A DNA stretch of 64,000 nucleotides from Candidatus Bathyarchaeota archaeon A05DMB-2 (GTDB lineage Archaea; Thermoproteota; Bathyarchaeia; Bathyarchaeales; Bathycorpusculaceae). The DNA lies in NCBI GenBank assembly GCA_018475625.1, contig JAAKEZ010000006.1, forward strand, positions 1 through 64,000. The letters run 5' to 3'. Of this stretch, positions 33,569-42,320 are shown one piece after another. A model generated the notes under the pieces. The model ran no database searches and had not been told where the DNA came from. It saw only the letters and a program-made list of their open reading frames with translations. The position numbers and the translations under genes are program-made. Position 1 is the first letter of the stretch. Each line of letters begins with the position of its first letter.

Positions 33569-34519
33569 TTAGGCTCTTGAACGAATCACCCACATCTGGA
33601 CGACTCTGCGCAGAAGCCACGCCACGGCGAAAATCGCAGCCACCCCTATTACTGCGACCAGCAGGTTCGGTCCGATGTCGATTTGTGAGGCAACGGTTTG
33701 CAGTTCTGGTGTGAGGTTGCTGATGCGGACTTCGTCTATGATGACTTCTGCGTCGTGTCCAAGGTATACTTCGGTGCCGTTTATCATGTCGCCCTGTGGG
33801 TTTTGGGTTCCGTAGATGGCTTTGACGGTTTTTTCTGCGCCGTTCACGTACAAGTGCATGCCCGTGTTGGTGCGGGTGAAGGCGACGTGTATCCACTCGC
33901 CAATCGGGACCACGGGTTCTGTTGTGACTATTTCGTTGAAGCCGTCTGTGTCTGTGTACACGTAGCCGCTGAGGGCGCCTGTTGGCACCGTGTAGCCGTT
34001 CTGAGGTATGCCTGCTTTCACTGCTATGCCGAAGATTCTGGTGACGTTCTCCGAGCTGGCGTCGGTGCGGGTGCATTTAACTACGATGTTGTTGTAGGTT
34101 ACGTTTTTGAAGCCTTGCACGTTTATCCACGCCTCAATCTTGACCTCTTTGGGGATGTCTAGGCTGGTGGAGACGGGAATGTAGATGGGCTCGGGGGAAG
34201 GTGGGAAACCCACGAGGAAGCGGATGGGCACGTACACGCCGTTGTCGCCGTCGAAGCTCATGGCTTTGCCGAATTTGCCCTCAACCAGCTCGGGAGCAGC
34301 GGGAGCGTGTATCAGAATTCCCGGGTTCTGTCCCGTGGCGTCAGGTGTTATTTCTCTGTAGCCGTCTGGCAAAACCTCGTCCAAGTGCCACAGCGCAACC
34401 GTGTTGGGGTCAGCGGCGGCTTGCGCTTTCACTGATGCTACGCCTAAGAGGCTTGTTAGAAGCAGTGCCGCAATCATCCATGTTGCTGTTTTTCTTGTTA
34501 GCTGAGTTGCTGTTTTCAT
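33569..34519 (-). CDS. Membrane-anchored LamG/concanavalin-like surface protein
   Basis: About 316 residues: signal peptide (TATWMIAALLLTSLLGVASV), a laminin-G/concanavalin-type beta sandwich from about 30-250 (GKAMSFDGDNGVYVP, WIHVAFTRTNTGMHLYVNGA, DEVRISN), and a C-terminal membrane helix (LLVAVIGVAAIFAVAWLLRR). The YVNG...DEVRI pattern is typical of LamG_3 domains, which bind glycans. ATG 34519 gives a clean signal sequence. The upstream promoter region has two tandem palindromes (see 34568-34602). Confidence 0.82.
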   Translation of the reverse strand: MKTATQLTRKTATWMIAALLLTSLLGVASVKAQAAADPNTVALWHLDEVLPDGYREITPDATGQNPGILIHAPAAPELVEGKFGKAMSFDGDNGVYVPIRFLVGFPPSPEPIYIPVSTSLDIPKEVKIEAWINVQGFKNVTYNNIVVKCTRTDASSENVTRIFGIAVKAGIPQNGYTVPTGALSGYVYTDTDGFNEIVTTEPVVPIGEWIHVAFTRTNTGMHLYVNGAEKTVKAIYGTQNPQGDMINGTEVYLGHDAEVIIDEVRISNLTPELQTVASQIDIGPNLLVAVIGVAAIFAVAWLLRRVVQMWVIRSRA

Positions 34520-34567
34520 AGGTTCATCACTACTCCACTTCATGCAGTAGCAAAAGTGGGATTTAGC

Positions 34568-34602
34568 TCTCCCCCGAGAACAGAGCGTTCTCCCCCGAGA
34601 AC
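34568..34602. promoter_or_regulatory. Tandem palindromes upstream of the LamG gene
   Basis: TCTCCCCCGAGAAC occurs twice, at 34568 and 34589, exactly 21 bp apart. The second copy extends to GTTCTC-CCCC-GAGAAC (34587-34602), a perfect six-base inverted repeat. The pair lies 49-83 bp upstream of the LamG start, where an operator could sit. Candidate regulator unknown. Confidence 0.45.
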
Positions 34603-34713
34603 GGCATGGAACAGCTAATTTGAGACTGCTTGGGTATAACTACGGTCGGCTTGTCATTTTCTTTTCTGGCACATAATGGAGGTTTATTGGAAAGGTTAAT
34701 ACGTGGGTTTCCA

Positions 34714-34731
34714 CTTATATAACAGTGTTAT
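34714..34731 (+). promoter_or_regulatory. TATA box with overlapping palindrome before the cytochrome-like gene
   Basis: CTTATATAAC is a strong TATA-like box about 38 bp before ATG 34758. The palindrome ATAACAGTGTTAT (34719-34731, six-base arms round a central G) overlaps its 3' end, suggesting a repressor site that blocks TBP or the polymerase. Confidence 0.5.
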
Positions 34732-34757
34732 AGTGAGGTGAAGGAGGAAAGTGTCCA

Positions 34758-35261
34758 ATGAGGGTTCAAGGAGAAAAAGACTTATGGGCAATAGCGTTAA
34801 TCATAACCGTCACTGCTGTCTTGATAATCGCAATGAGCCTGCACTGGATTCGTTTCGCATTCTTCATTGGCCCATTTCGAATCACTCATTGGTTTACTTG
34901 GATAGGAACGATTTACATTGCCTTTACCGTACCGATAATCGCCTTTTTCAAGAAACGTTTCCCGAAAAAATATCAAATGCTTTATAGAACTCACATGTTT
35001 GGGAACCTGCTATCTTTTCTATTAATATCACTTCATTTTGCAAGCCAAATCAGCAGACCAGCAGAAGCATATCCAGACCTTGGGACTGGTTTAGTTTTGT
35101 ACATTGCAGTGCTTTTACTGGTTAGCACAGGGATTCTTCAGAGACTCCGTTTACTTTCGAAGGTTAAACCGCAAACACTGAAACTTCTGCATATTGGTTC
35201 AGCAGTAACATTCTATTTGACAATAAGCGTTCACATACTTCATGGCATAGGAATATTGTAA
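34758..35261 (+). CDS. Small multi-pass membrane protein, ferric-reductase/cytochrome b-like
   Basis: A 167-residue integral membrane protein with about five hydrophobic helices. Two helices carry the same pair, His-x13-His: HMFGNLLSFLLISLH and HIGSAVTFYLTISVH. This spacing coordinates two b haems in the ferric-reductase-like transmembrane and NOX families, so it is probably a haem b membrane subunit. No FAD/NAD domain is fused. AGGTGAAGGAGG gives a strong ribosome-binding site. It is divergent from the LamG protein. Confidence 0.6.
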   Translation: MRVQGEKDLWAIALIITVTAVLIIAMSLHWIRFAFFIGPFRITHWFTWIGTIYIAFTVPIIAFFKKRFPKKYQMLYRTHMFGNLLSFLLISLHFASQISRPAEAYPDLGTGLVLYIAVLLLVSTGILQRLRLLSKVKPQTLKLLHIGSAVTFYLTISVHILHGIGIL

Positions 35262-35354
35262 ACAAGCTCCCAACAAGAAACCACGTAGATTCAGTGATTG
35301 CACACAAAAACTGCACATCTTTTTCTGCAGTCTCTGTCTGCTACATGGAAAGAA

Positions 35355-35370
35355 TGTTTTTATTTATTCT
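35355..35370 (+). promoter_or_regulatory. Putative promoter of the mevalonate-to-GGPP operon
   Basis: TGTTTTTATTTATTCT is an AT-rich, TATA-like stretch about 35-45 bp before the mevalonate kinase start, which follows AAGGTGCTTCATA. It is the only convincing promoter before a run of seven isoprenoid genes. Confidence 0.4.
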
Positions 35371-35400
35371 ACATATACCTATTCCTCAAGGTGCTTCATA

Positions 35401-36342
35401 ATGGGAAAAGGATCTGGCTATGGTAAAGTCATTTTGTTCGGGGAGCACTTCGTCGTGCACGGCGTGCCCGGCATCGTTTCCGCCATCGATTCCACAACCG
35501 ACGCAGTAGTGAAAAAAATCGGAAAAGGCATCAGTGTTAAGGATGAGAGGAAAACCGCGAAGGGCTACAGCGAAGAAAAACGGCTCCAGCAACTGGAATC
35601 CATCGAGCGAATGCTGAAGGCTATGGGAATCGACCCTAAAACGCCTCTGAGCATATGGATAGGCGGGACGCTTCCCGGATTCAGCGGATTAGGCGCTTCC
35701 GCGGCGAGCAGCGTCGCCATCGCCCGAGCCATCGCAGAAGAACTCGGCATGACCATGCCGGATGAGCGGATTAATCAGGCTGCTTACGAGGCGGAGAAGG
35801 CATACGCTGGGAACCCGTCAGGCATCGATAACACGGCTGCTACATATGGTGGTTTGATGTGGTTTCAGAAGAACATGAGCGGCGGACCAGACTTCGTCGA
35901 AAGGTTGCATACGCCACAGCCCGTCGAGATTGTCATAGGCAGCACGGGCAAGGTCGCCAACACCAAAGCCATGGTCGAAGGCGTCGCCGAGAGAAAACGG
36001 AAAAACCCGCAGAAATATGACCCACTGTTCAAACGCGCCGGAGAAATAGCCATCGAGGGCAGGAAAACCTTGGAAGCAGGCGACTTAAAAAAAGTCGGTG
36101 CGCTCATGAATGAAAACCACACCTTACTGCAGGAAATTGAAGTTTCAAGCCGAGAACTCGACCTGCTGGTGGGCATCGCCAGAAAACAAGGTGCTTTCGG
36201 CGCTAAACTCACGGGCGGCGGGGGCGGAGGCTGCATGGTCGCTCTAACGCCGGGCAGGCAATTGCAGGAGAAAGTGGCGAAAGCCATCGAGCAGCAGGGG
36301 TTTGAAGTGTTGAGGACGATGATTGGCGTCCAAAAGTTATAA
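35401..36342 (+). CDS. mvk: Mevalonate kinase
   Basis: GHMP-family kinase making 5-phosphomevalonate from mevalonate, 313 residues. Seen: GKVILFGEHFVVHGVPGI at the N-terminus (substrate motif), the ATP loop PGFSGLGASAASSVAIARA (residues about 90-108), and the C-terminal GHMP motif TGGGGGGCMVAL. Archaeal mevalonate kinases have this length. First gene of the isoprenoid operon. Confidence 0.95.
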   Translation: MGKGSGYGKVILFGEHFVVHGVPGIVSAIDSTTDAVVKKIGKGISVKDERKTAKGYSEEKRLQQLESIERMLKAMGIDPKTPLSIWIGGTLPGFSGLGASAASSVAIARAIAEELGMTMPDERINQAAYEAEKAYAGNPSGIDNTAATYGGLMWFQKNMSGGPDFVERLHTPQPVEIVIGSTGKVANTKAMVEGVAERKRKNPQKYDPLFKRAGEIAIEGRKTLEAGDLKKVGALMNENHTLLQEIEVSSRELDLLVGIARKQGAFGAKLTGGGGGGCMVALTPGRQLQEKVAKAIEQQGFEVLRTMIGVQKL

Positions 36343-36382
36343 AGAGAAATTGAAACCAATAAGGAACGAAGGCGAATGAAAC

Positions 36383-37693
36383 GTGGGTTTTAGAAGTTTC
36401 TTGGAACAGCTTCGCCAGAACGGAGAACTAACTAGGATAAGCAGGGAAGTGTCAACCGAGTACGAGATGGCTGGTGTTATAGAGGCATTGGGCGAGAGAC
36501 CTGTGCTCTTCGAAAACGTTAAAGAATCCAGCATCCCCGTCGTCGCTGGCTTGGTCTCTTCGAAAGAACTCATCGCCAGAGCACTAGGCATAAAAAGAGA
36601 CGAATTGCTGTATCGGCTGTCCGCGGCTTTAGAGAACCCTGTGCCACCAGAAACTGTGGAGAAGGGCGAATGCCAGGAGGTAATCGAAAGCGACGTGGAT
36701 TTGACGAAGCTGCCGATTATGCGCTACACGGAAAAGGACGGAGGCAAATATATCGCCTCAGCCGTCTCCATAATACGCGACCCTGAATTCAACGCCCGAA
36801 ACATGTGCTTCCACAGGCTAATGCTGCTTGACAAGCGCCGCTTCGTCGCAAGAATCGTGGAGAACCGCGGAACCGACTCAGCCCTCCAGAAAGCAGGCGG
36901 AGAACTGGACATAGCCATATGCATCGGCAACTCCACCGCCTTGCTCCTCGCTGCTGCCACCACCTTGCCGATGGGCATTGACGAGTTGGGAATGGCTAAT
37001 GCGCTGGAGAAAATGGAGTTGGTGAAGTGCAAAACCATCGACCTTGAGGTGCCAAAAGACTGCGAAATCGTCCTCGAAGGAAGAATAACGAAGGAAAAGG
37101 CGCCAGAAGGACCATTTTTGGATTTGACGGGAATAGTTGACAGAGTACGTCAGCAGCCCATAATAGAGATTAAATGCGTCACTCACAGGAAGCAGCCCAT
37201 ATACCAGACCATACTCGCAGGCAGGAACGAGCACAAATTCCTGATGGGCATGCCCAAAGAACCAACCATATTTAACGCGGTGAACAAAGTCTGCGAGTGC
37301 AAGGACGTTTACATAACTCCGGGTGGGTGCAGTTGGCTCCACGCCGTGGTCCAAATCCGCAAGCGAAACCCTGACGACGGACGAAAAGCTATCGAAGCCG
37401 CCTTTGAAGGGCACAAGTCGCTTAAACACTGCGTTGTAGTCGATGACGATGTAAACATTTACGACTCAAACGACGTGGAATGGGCAATAGCCACTCGATT
37501 CCAAGCCGACAAGAACACTGTCATCCTGTCCAACCAGCCCGGTTCCTCCCTTGACCCATCGGGCGATTTGACGGAGGGCAAAAAAGCCACCACATCCAAG
37601 GCAGGCTTAGACGCCACCATCCCCCTCACAGCAACGGGTAAAGGCTTCAAGAAAGAAGGATATAGAAAAGTAGATTTGAACAAGTACCTGTGA
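36383..37693 (+). CDS. UbiD-family decarboxylase, probably anhydromevalonate phosphate decarboxylase
   Basis: A 436-residue prenylated-FMN-dependent UbiD-type decarboxylase. It carries GFRSFLEQL at the N-terminus, MRYTEKDGGKYIASAV, and EGPFLDLTG, with a C-terminal SSLDPSG segment. Position decides function: it sits directly between mevalonate kinase and the phosphomevalonate dehydratase subunits. In the archaeal mevalonate pathway, a UbiD-family enzyme decarboxylates trans-anhydromevalonate 5-phosphate to isopentenyl phosphate. It needs prenyl-FMN, whose synthase (UbiX) is not in the window. The start is GTG 36383. Confidence 0.88.
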   Translation: MGFRSFLEQLRQNGELTRISREVSTEYEMAGVIEALGERPVLFENVKESSIPVVAGLVSSKELIARALGIKRDELLYRLSAALENPVPPETVEKGECQEVIESDVDLTKLPIMRYTEKDGGKYIASAVSIIRDPEFNARNMCFHRLMLLDKRRFVARIVENRGTDSALQKAGGELDIAICIGNSTALLLAAATTLPMGIDELGMANALEKMELVKCKTIDLEVPKDCEIVLEGRITKEKAPEGPFLDLTGIVDRVRQQPIIEIKCVTHRKQPIYQTILAGRNEHKFLMGMPKEPTIFNAVNKVCECKDVYITPGGCSWLHAVVQIRKRNPDDGRKAIEAAFEGHKSLKHCVVVDDDVNIYDSNDVEWAIATRFQADKNTVILSNQPGSSLDPSGDLTEGKKATTSKAGLDATIPLTATGKGFKKEGYRKVDLNKYL

Positions 37694-37699
37694 CCAGCT

Positions 37700-38899
37700 A
37701 TGAATCTCACGGAAAAAGAACAGCGAATGCTCGACGGCGAAGAAGGCTACGCAGTGCGCAAAAGCATGGAGATTCTCGTCGCCCTCGGAGACATCTACGG
37801 CGCCGAACGTCTCATAAAAGTCGGCAGCGTCCAAGTGGCAGGCGTCAGCTACCACAACCTCGGAGACGCCGGGCTGGAGTTTCTAAACGAATTGGCAAAG
37901 GATGGGCGAGTCAAAGTGCTCACCACCCTGAACCCGGCGGGGATGGACTTGGAGAACTGGCGCAACCTGGGCATCAGCGAAGAATTCGCTCAGAAACAGA
38001 ACATGGTGATAGAGGCATTTGAGAAGATGGGCATACTCGTCAGCTGCACTTGCACGCCTTACCTGATTGGCAATTTGCCACGCTACGGCGAACATGTCGC
38101 ATGGTCTGAGTCCTCGGCAGTAACGTTCGCCAACTCGGTTATCGGAGCAAGGACGAACCGTGAAGGTGGACCATCAGCGTTGGCGGCGGCGTTCGTGGGC
38201 AAGACGCCGTGTTATGGGCTGCATTTGGACGAGAACCGAGTGCCAGACATCCATGTCAAAGTGAACGCTGATTTAACCAAGTTCTCAGACTGGGGCGCCC
38301 TCGGCTACGCCATCGGTAAGAAAGCTGAAAACAAAATCCCCTACATCACAGGCATCGACGAGGCGGGGCTGGACGAGTTGAAGTCGTTCTGCGCTTCAGT
38401 CGTGACGTACGGCGCTAAACCGCTCTTCTACATGAAGGGCATAACGCCGGGCGCTGAAACCTGTCAGGTTCCAAAGGACACGGTCGAGGTGGAGCAAAGT
38501 GACATCCGAGAAGCCTATGACAACATCAACGACGAAGTCACCGACATCGATTTTGTATGTGTCGGCTGCCCGCACTGCTCCATCAAAGAAATCGCTGAAA
38601 TAGCGGAACTGCTCAGAGGCAAGCGGGTTGCGGAGAACACGGAGTTCTGGGTTGCCACCTCACGCTCAGCGAAGCAGCTCGCGGACAAACGCGGCTATAC
38701 CCAAGTGATTGAGCGGGCTGGCGGCAAATTTGCATGCGACACCTGCATGGCGGTGGCTCCGCTGAAGGGCAGGTTTAAAGCCTTAGCCACCACCTCGGCG
38801 AAAGGCTGCTTTTATTCACGGCAGAATAATATGAAAACGAAAATGGGCAGCTTGGAAGAGTGCATAATGGCGGCGGTGACTGGAAAATGGAGCAGTTGA
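37700..38899 (+). CDS. Phosphomevalonate dehydratase large subunit (aconitase X)
   Basis: A 399-residue aconitase-X (DUF521) catalytic subunit. It binds one Fe-S cluster through cysteines in CTCTPYLIGNLPRYGEH, FVCVGCPHCSIKE and FACDTCMAVAP. With the small subunit it dehydrates 5-phosphomevalonate to trans-anhydromevalonate phosphate. It starts with ATG 37700 six bases after the decarboxylase stop. The 3' end overlaps the small-subunit gene by 13 bp, supporting coupled translation of the two halves. Confidence 0.9.
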   Translation: MNLTEKEQRMLDGEEGYAVRKSMEILVALGDIYGAERLIKVGSVQVAGVSYHNLGDAGLEFLNELAKDGRVKVLTTLNPAGMDLENWRNLGISEEFAQKQNMVIEAFEKMGILVSCTCTPYLIGNLPRYGEHVAWSESSAVTFANSVIGARTNREGGPSALAAAFVGKTPCYGLHLDENRVPDIHVKVNADLTKFSDWGALGYAIGKKAENKIPYITGIDEAGLDELKSFCASVVTYGAKPLFYMKGITPGAETCQVPKDTVEVEQSDIREAYDNINDEVTDIDFVCVGCPHCSIKEIAEIAELLRGKRVAENTEFWVATSRSAKQLADKRGYTQVIERAGGKFACDTCMAVAPLKGRFKALATTSAKGCFYSRQNNMKTKMGSLEECIMAAVTGKWSS

Positions 38900-39279
38900 A
38901 AGGCAGAGTCATCTACAAGGGCAAGGGCGAAGGCGAAGCCCTGACCACTTCGATGCCCATCTCCTTCTACGGCGGCGTGGACCCGAACACGGGCGAGGTC
39001 ATAGAGAAAGGACATGAGCTGCAGGGGAAACGCGTAAAGGGCAAGATACTCGTGTTCCCCACCGGGAAAGGCTCAACCGTGGGCTCATACACGCTTTACA
39101 GGATGAAGAAGAACGGCACCGCGCCAGCCGGCATAATCAACAAGGAATGCGAAACCATCGTGGCCGTCGGCGCCATAATTTCGGAAATTCCCTGTATTGA
39201 CAAGGTGGACATCGCGCGGATTAAGACCGGCGACATCGTAAGGATAGAGGACGGCACGGTCACGTTAGTGCAAGATTAA
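38887..39279 (+). CDS. Phosphomevalonate dehydratase small subunit (DUF126)
   Basis: About 130 residues from ATG 38887. The swivel domain of aconitase X: RVIYKGKGEGEALTTSMPISFYGG near the start and the conserved FPTGKGSTVGSYTLYRM (residues 56-72). Length matches the small subunits. It is coupled to the large subunit (13-bp overlap), and 40 bp before isopentenyl phosphate kinase. Confidence 0.9.
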   Translation: MEQLKGRVIYKGKGEGEALTTSMPISFYGGVDPNTGEVIEKGHELQGKRVKGKILVFPTGKGSTVGSYTLYRMKKNGTAPAGIINKECETIVAVGAIISEIPCIDKVDIARIKTGDIVRIEDGTVTLVQD

Positions 39280-39319
39280 TCTGCAAGTACTCCATAAAAC
39301 GAGTGGAGAGTCCCAAAGT

Positions 39320-40120
39320 TTGAGCGAAACGAAACCCATAGTCCTGAAAATCGGTGGTTCCGTCATAACTGACAAGGATGGCGAGCTTGCTGCGCGGACT
39401 GCGGTCATAAACCGCCTGTCCGAGGAGATACAGAAAGCACGCGTCGAGAACCTGATTATAGTGCATGGCGGCGGCAGCTTCGGGCATCCGACCGCTAAGA
39501 AATATGGCATAAAAGAAGGCTTACGCGAAGAATCCCAGAAACTGGGGTTCGCCGAAACCCATCATGTGATGACGGTTCTCAACGGCTTAGTCATGGACTC
39601 GCTTGTGTGGCACAACATCCCCGCCATAAGCGTTGCGCCGTCATGTTGCGTGGTGACGGAGAACGGCAGAATCAAATGCTTCAACGACGCGATTTTGAAA
39701 TCATACTTGAGAATGGGGTTTGCGCCTGTTCTTTACGGCGACGCGGTTCTTGACGAGAAGTTAGGGTTCACGGTGCTCTCAGGCGACCAGCTTGTCGCGC
39801 ATTTGGCTATGAAGCTTGCTGCAAGCAGAATAGTCATCGGCGTCGACACTGACGGCTTGTACGATGCAGACCCTAAACTTTCGAAAAACGCTCAACTCTA
39901 CACAAATCTGACACTGGCGGAACTGAAAAAGATTCAGGATAAGCTGGACAAATCCACCGCCTCTGACGTTACAGGCGGCATGCTCGGCAAGGTCTCCGAG
40001 CTTATCCCTGCCGTGGAGCAAGGCATCCCAGTCACCATCGTGAACGCGGCTAAAGCGAACCGCGTTTATAAAGCTCTTATGAGAGAAGCGGTAGAAGGTA
40101 CAATCATAGAGAAGGAGTAA
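39320..40120 (+). CDS. ipk: Isopentenyl phosphate kinase
   Basis: Amino-acid-kinase-fold enzyme that phosphorylates isopentenyl phosphate to IPP. 266 residues with LKIGGSVITDK (nucleotide lysine and glycines), IIVHGGGSFGHPTAKKYG (catalytic histidine in the GSFGH motif) and SDVTGGMLGKV. It closes the phosphomevalonate-dehydratase route to IPP. The TTG start is preceded by GGAGAG. Three bp separate it from the IPP isomerase. Confidence 0.95.
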   Translation: MSETKPIVLKIGGSVITDKDGELAARTAVINRLSEEIQKARVENLIIVHGGGSFGHPTAKKYGIKEGLREESQKLGFAETHHVMTVLNGLVMDSLVWHNIPAISVAPSCCVVTENGRIKCFNDAILKSYLRMGFAPVLYGDAVLDEKLGFTVLSGDQLVAHLAMKLAASRIVIGVDTDGLYDADPKLSKNAQLYTNLTLAELKKIQDKLDKSTASDVTGGMLGKVSELIPAVEQGIPVTIVNAAKANRVYKALMREAVEGTIIEKE

Positions 40121-40122
40121 AA

Positions 40123-41226
40123 TTGGCGGAGAAAACTGAAAAGCGCAAAGCAGACCACATCCGCATATGCATAGACCAGAAAGCTCAAGCTCGAAAAGTC
40201 AAGGCAGGGTTTGAAGATGTACGTTTCGTGCACAGAGCTCTGCCAGAAATCGACAAGCAGAAAATAGACCTGTCAACAACCTTCCTGAGTCGCAAGTTTG
40301 CTGCCCCGCTGATTGTAAGCGCCATGACGGGAGGAACCGCGGAGGCAACACGGATAAACGCGGCATTAGCAGAAGCCGTTGAAAAACTGCACTTGGGCAT
40401 GGGCGTAGGTAGCCAACGCGCAGCCATTGAGGACAAGGCACTGGAGAAAACCTTCACTGTAGCGCGGAAGAAAGCACCAACTGCATTCATAGTCGCCAAT
40501 ATAGGCGGAGTGCAACTCGTCCACGGATACGGCTTGAAAGAAGTGAAACGGGTCGTGGAAATGATAGACGCGGACGCGATAGCAGTGCACCTGAACGCGT
40601 TGCAGGAGGCTGTTCAGCCCGAGGGACAAACCAGTTTCAAAGGTGTTCTTGCCAAAATCGGCGAGGTTGCGGCTGCACTTGACAAGCCCGTGATTGTGAA
40701 GGAGACAGGCTCAGGCATATCTGCAGAAGACGCGGAGAAACTGGAAGCGGCAGGTGTGAAAGCCATAGAAATCGCTGGGGCAGGCGGAACCAGTTTCGCG
40801 GCGGTTGAGTATTACCGCGCCAAAGACAAAGCACATAGTGTCCAACGTTTTCTGGGCGAGGCTTTTTGGGACTGGGGCATTCCCACAGTGGCGAGCCTCG
40901 TGGAAATCACGCAAACAGTCAAATTACCCGTGGTTGCTTCGGGCGGAGTGCGTAACGGCACAGATATAGCTAAAGCATTGGCGCTGGGCGCGTGTTTGGC
41001 GGGCGTCTCTCAGCCAGTGCTTGAAGCCGCAGTTAAGGACGCAGGTGAGGTGGAGAAGGTGCTTTCACTTTTGATTGAGGAGTTGCGGAACGTCATGTTT
41101 CTTGTGGGCGCAGAAAACGTGGAGCATCTGGCAAAGACACCTATCGTTATAACGGACGGAACAGCTGAGTGGCTGAAAACACGTGGCTTCAACGTTGACA
41201 AGTACGCCAAAAGAGGAGCGCGCTGA
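40123..41226 (+). CDS. fni: Isopentenyl-diphosphate delta-isomerase, type 2
   Basis: FMN- and NADPH-dependent isomerase that interconverts IPP and DMAPP. A 367-residue alpha/beta barrel with the diagnostic LIVSAMTGGT (residues about 63-72), GVGSQRAAIE, VHLNALQEAVQPEGQ and VIVKETGSGIS. Lacks relation to the type 1 (Nudix) enzyme. TTG start at 40123. Downstream is GGPP synthase with almost no gap. Confidence 0.95.
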   Translation: MAEKTEKRKADHIRICIDQKAQARKVKAGFEDVRFVHRALPEIDKQKIDLSTTFLSRKFAAPLIVSAMTGGTAEATRINAALAEAVEKLHLGMGVGSQRAAIEDKALEKTFTVARKKAPTAFIVANIGGVQLVHGYGLKEVKRVVEMIDADAIAVHLNALQEAVQPEGQTSFKGVLAKIGEVAAALDKPVIVKETGSGISAEDAEKLEAAGVKAIEIAGAGGTSFAAVEYYRAKDKAHSVQRFLGEAFWDWGIPTVASLVEITQTVKLPVVASGGVRNGTDIAKALALGACLAGVSQPVLEAAVKDAGEVEKVLSLLIEELRNVMFLVGAENVEHLAKTPIVITDGTAEWLKTRGFNVDKYAKRGAR

Positions 41227-41230
41227 CAGG

Positions 41231-42301
41231 TTGGATGTTGCAAAGTTCCTTGAAGAGAAAGCGCCCCTAATCGATAAAGCCATCGAAAAGTACATTCCGA
41301 GAAAGTTCTCCGAGAACTCCGTTCTTTTCAAGATTACGCCGCCACGATACAGCTACAACGTGAAGACTTTGAACAAGGCGGTTGCCGAGCCTATATGGGA
41401 CATTCTGGACAGGGGCGGAAAAAGGTGGCGCCCAGCCCTATTTCTGCTTATCTGCGAAGCACTGGGCGGAAACTCAGCGGACTGCTTAGACTTCGCCATC
41501 ATCCCCGAGGTCGTTCACAACGGCACGCTGATAATCGATGACATTGAAGATTCTTCTGAGCTTCGCAGAGGTAAACCGTGCACATACAGAATCTACGGCT
41601 TGGACATAGCGGTGAACGCGGGAAACGCCATGTACTACCTGCCACTTCTGCCGCTCATGGAGAAAAAAGCGAAGTTGCCACCTGAAAAACTCCGCGACAT
41701 CTACGAGGTTTACGTGCAGGAGATGATAAACCTAAGCATGGGGCAAGCCATGGACATCGCATGGCACAGAGGCATAGCCAATGCGGACGACCTGAGCGAG
41801 GAGGATTACCTGCAGATGTGCGCGTACAAAACGGGCACGTTGGCGCGGATGGCGGCTAAAATTGCGGCTATTTTGGCAGGTGCCAACAGAGAACTGGTGG
41901 AAAAGCTTGGAAGACTCGCCGAAAGCATTGGTGTCGCGTTCCAGATGCAGGATGATGTTTTGGACTTGACGGGGAAAGAGTTTGCGGCTAAAAAAGGCGG
42001 CGTTGGACAGGACATAACTGAAGGCAAGAGAACGCTGATGGTGATACACACGCTGAAAAGAGCAAGCAGCGCAGACAGGAAACGGCTAATTCAAATCCTT
42101 AACATGCACACCTCAGACCAAGCGCTCCGCGACGAAGCCATTGCTATCATGCAGAAATACGGCGCCATAGAACACGTGAAGCAGACTGCCACGCGAATGG
42201 TTGAAGAAAGCTGGAGCGCAGCTGAAAAGCTTCTTCCAACGGCGGAAGTTAAGGAAAAACTAAAAGCATTCGCGGAATTCTTGATTAAAAGAAACATTTA
42301 G
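41231..42301 (+). CDS. idsA: Geranylgeranyl (polyprenyl) diphosphate synthase
   Basis: Chain-elongating prenyltransferase, 356 residues from TTG 41231. First aspartate-rich motif LIIDDIEDSSELRRGKP, second motif MQDDVLDLTG, and GGKRWRPAL. The two residues before the first motif, which set chain length, are small/bulky-mixed (NGTLII). The product is likely C20 (GGPP) for archaeal ether lipids, though length cannot be certain. I chose TTG 41231, four bases after the isomerase stop; an in-frame upstream start at 41183 would overlap the isomerase by 44 bp. Confidence 0.92.
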   Translation: MDVAKFLEEKAPLIDKAIEKYIPRKFSENSVLFKITPPRYSYNVKTLNKAVAEPIWDILDRGGKRWRPALFLLICEALGGNSADCLDFAIIPEVVHNGTLIIDDIEDSSELRRGKPCTYRIYGLDIAVNAGNAMYYLPLLPLMEKKAKLPPEKLRDIYEVYVQEMINLSMGQAMDIAWHRGIANADDLSEEDYLQMCAYKTGTLARMAAKIAAILAGANRELVEKLGRLAESIGVAFQMQDDVLDLTGKEFAAKKGGVGQDITEGKRTLMVIHTLKRASSADRKRLIQILNMHTSDQALRDEAIAIMQKYGAIEHVKQTATRMVEESWSAAEKLLPTAEVKEKLKAFAEFLIKRNI

Positions 42302-42320
42302 CCAACAGAGCGTAAACCCC

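Noticed and set aside
33534-34076. A 180-residue minus-strand frame rich in Arg/His.
   Set aside because: It is an alternate frame of the LamG gene on the same strand; the composition is typical of a shadow.
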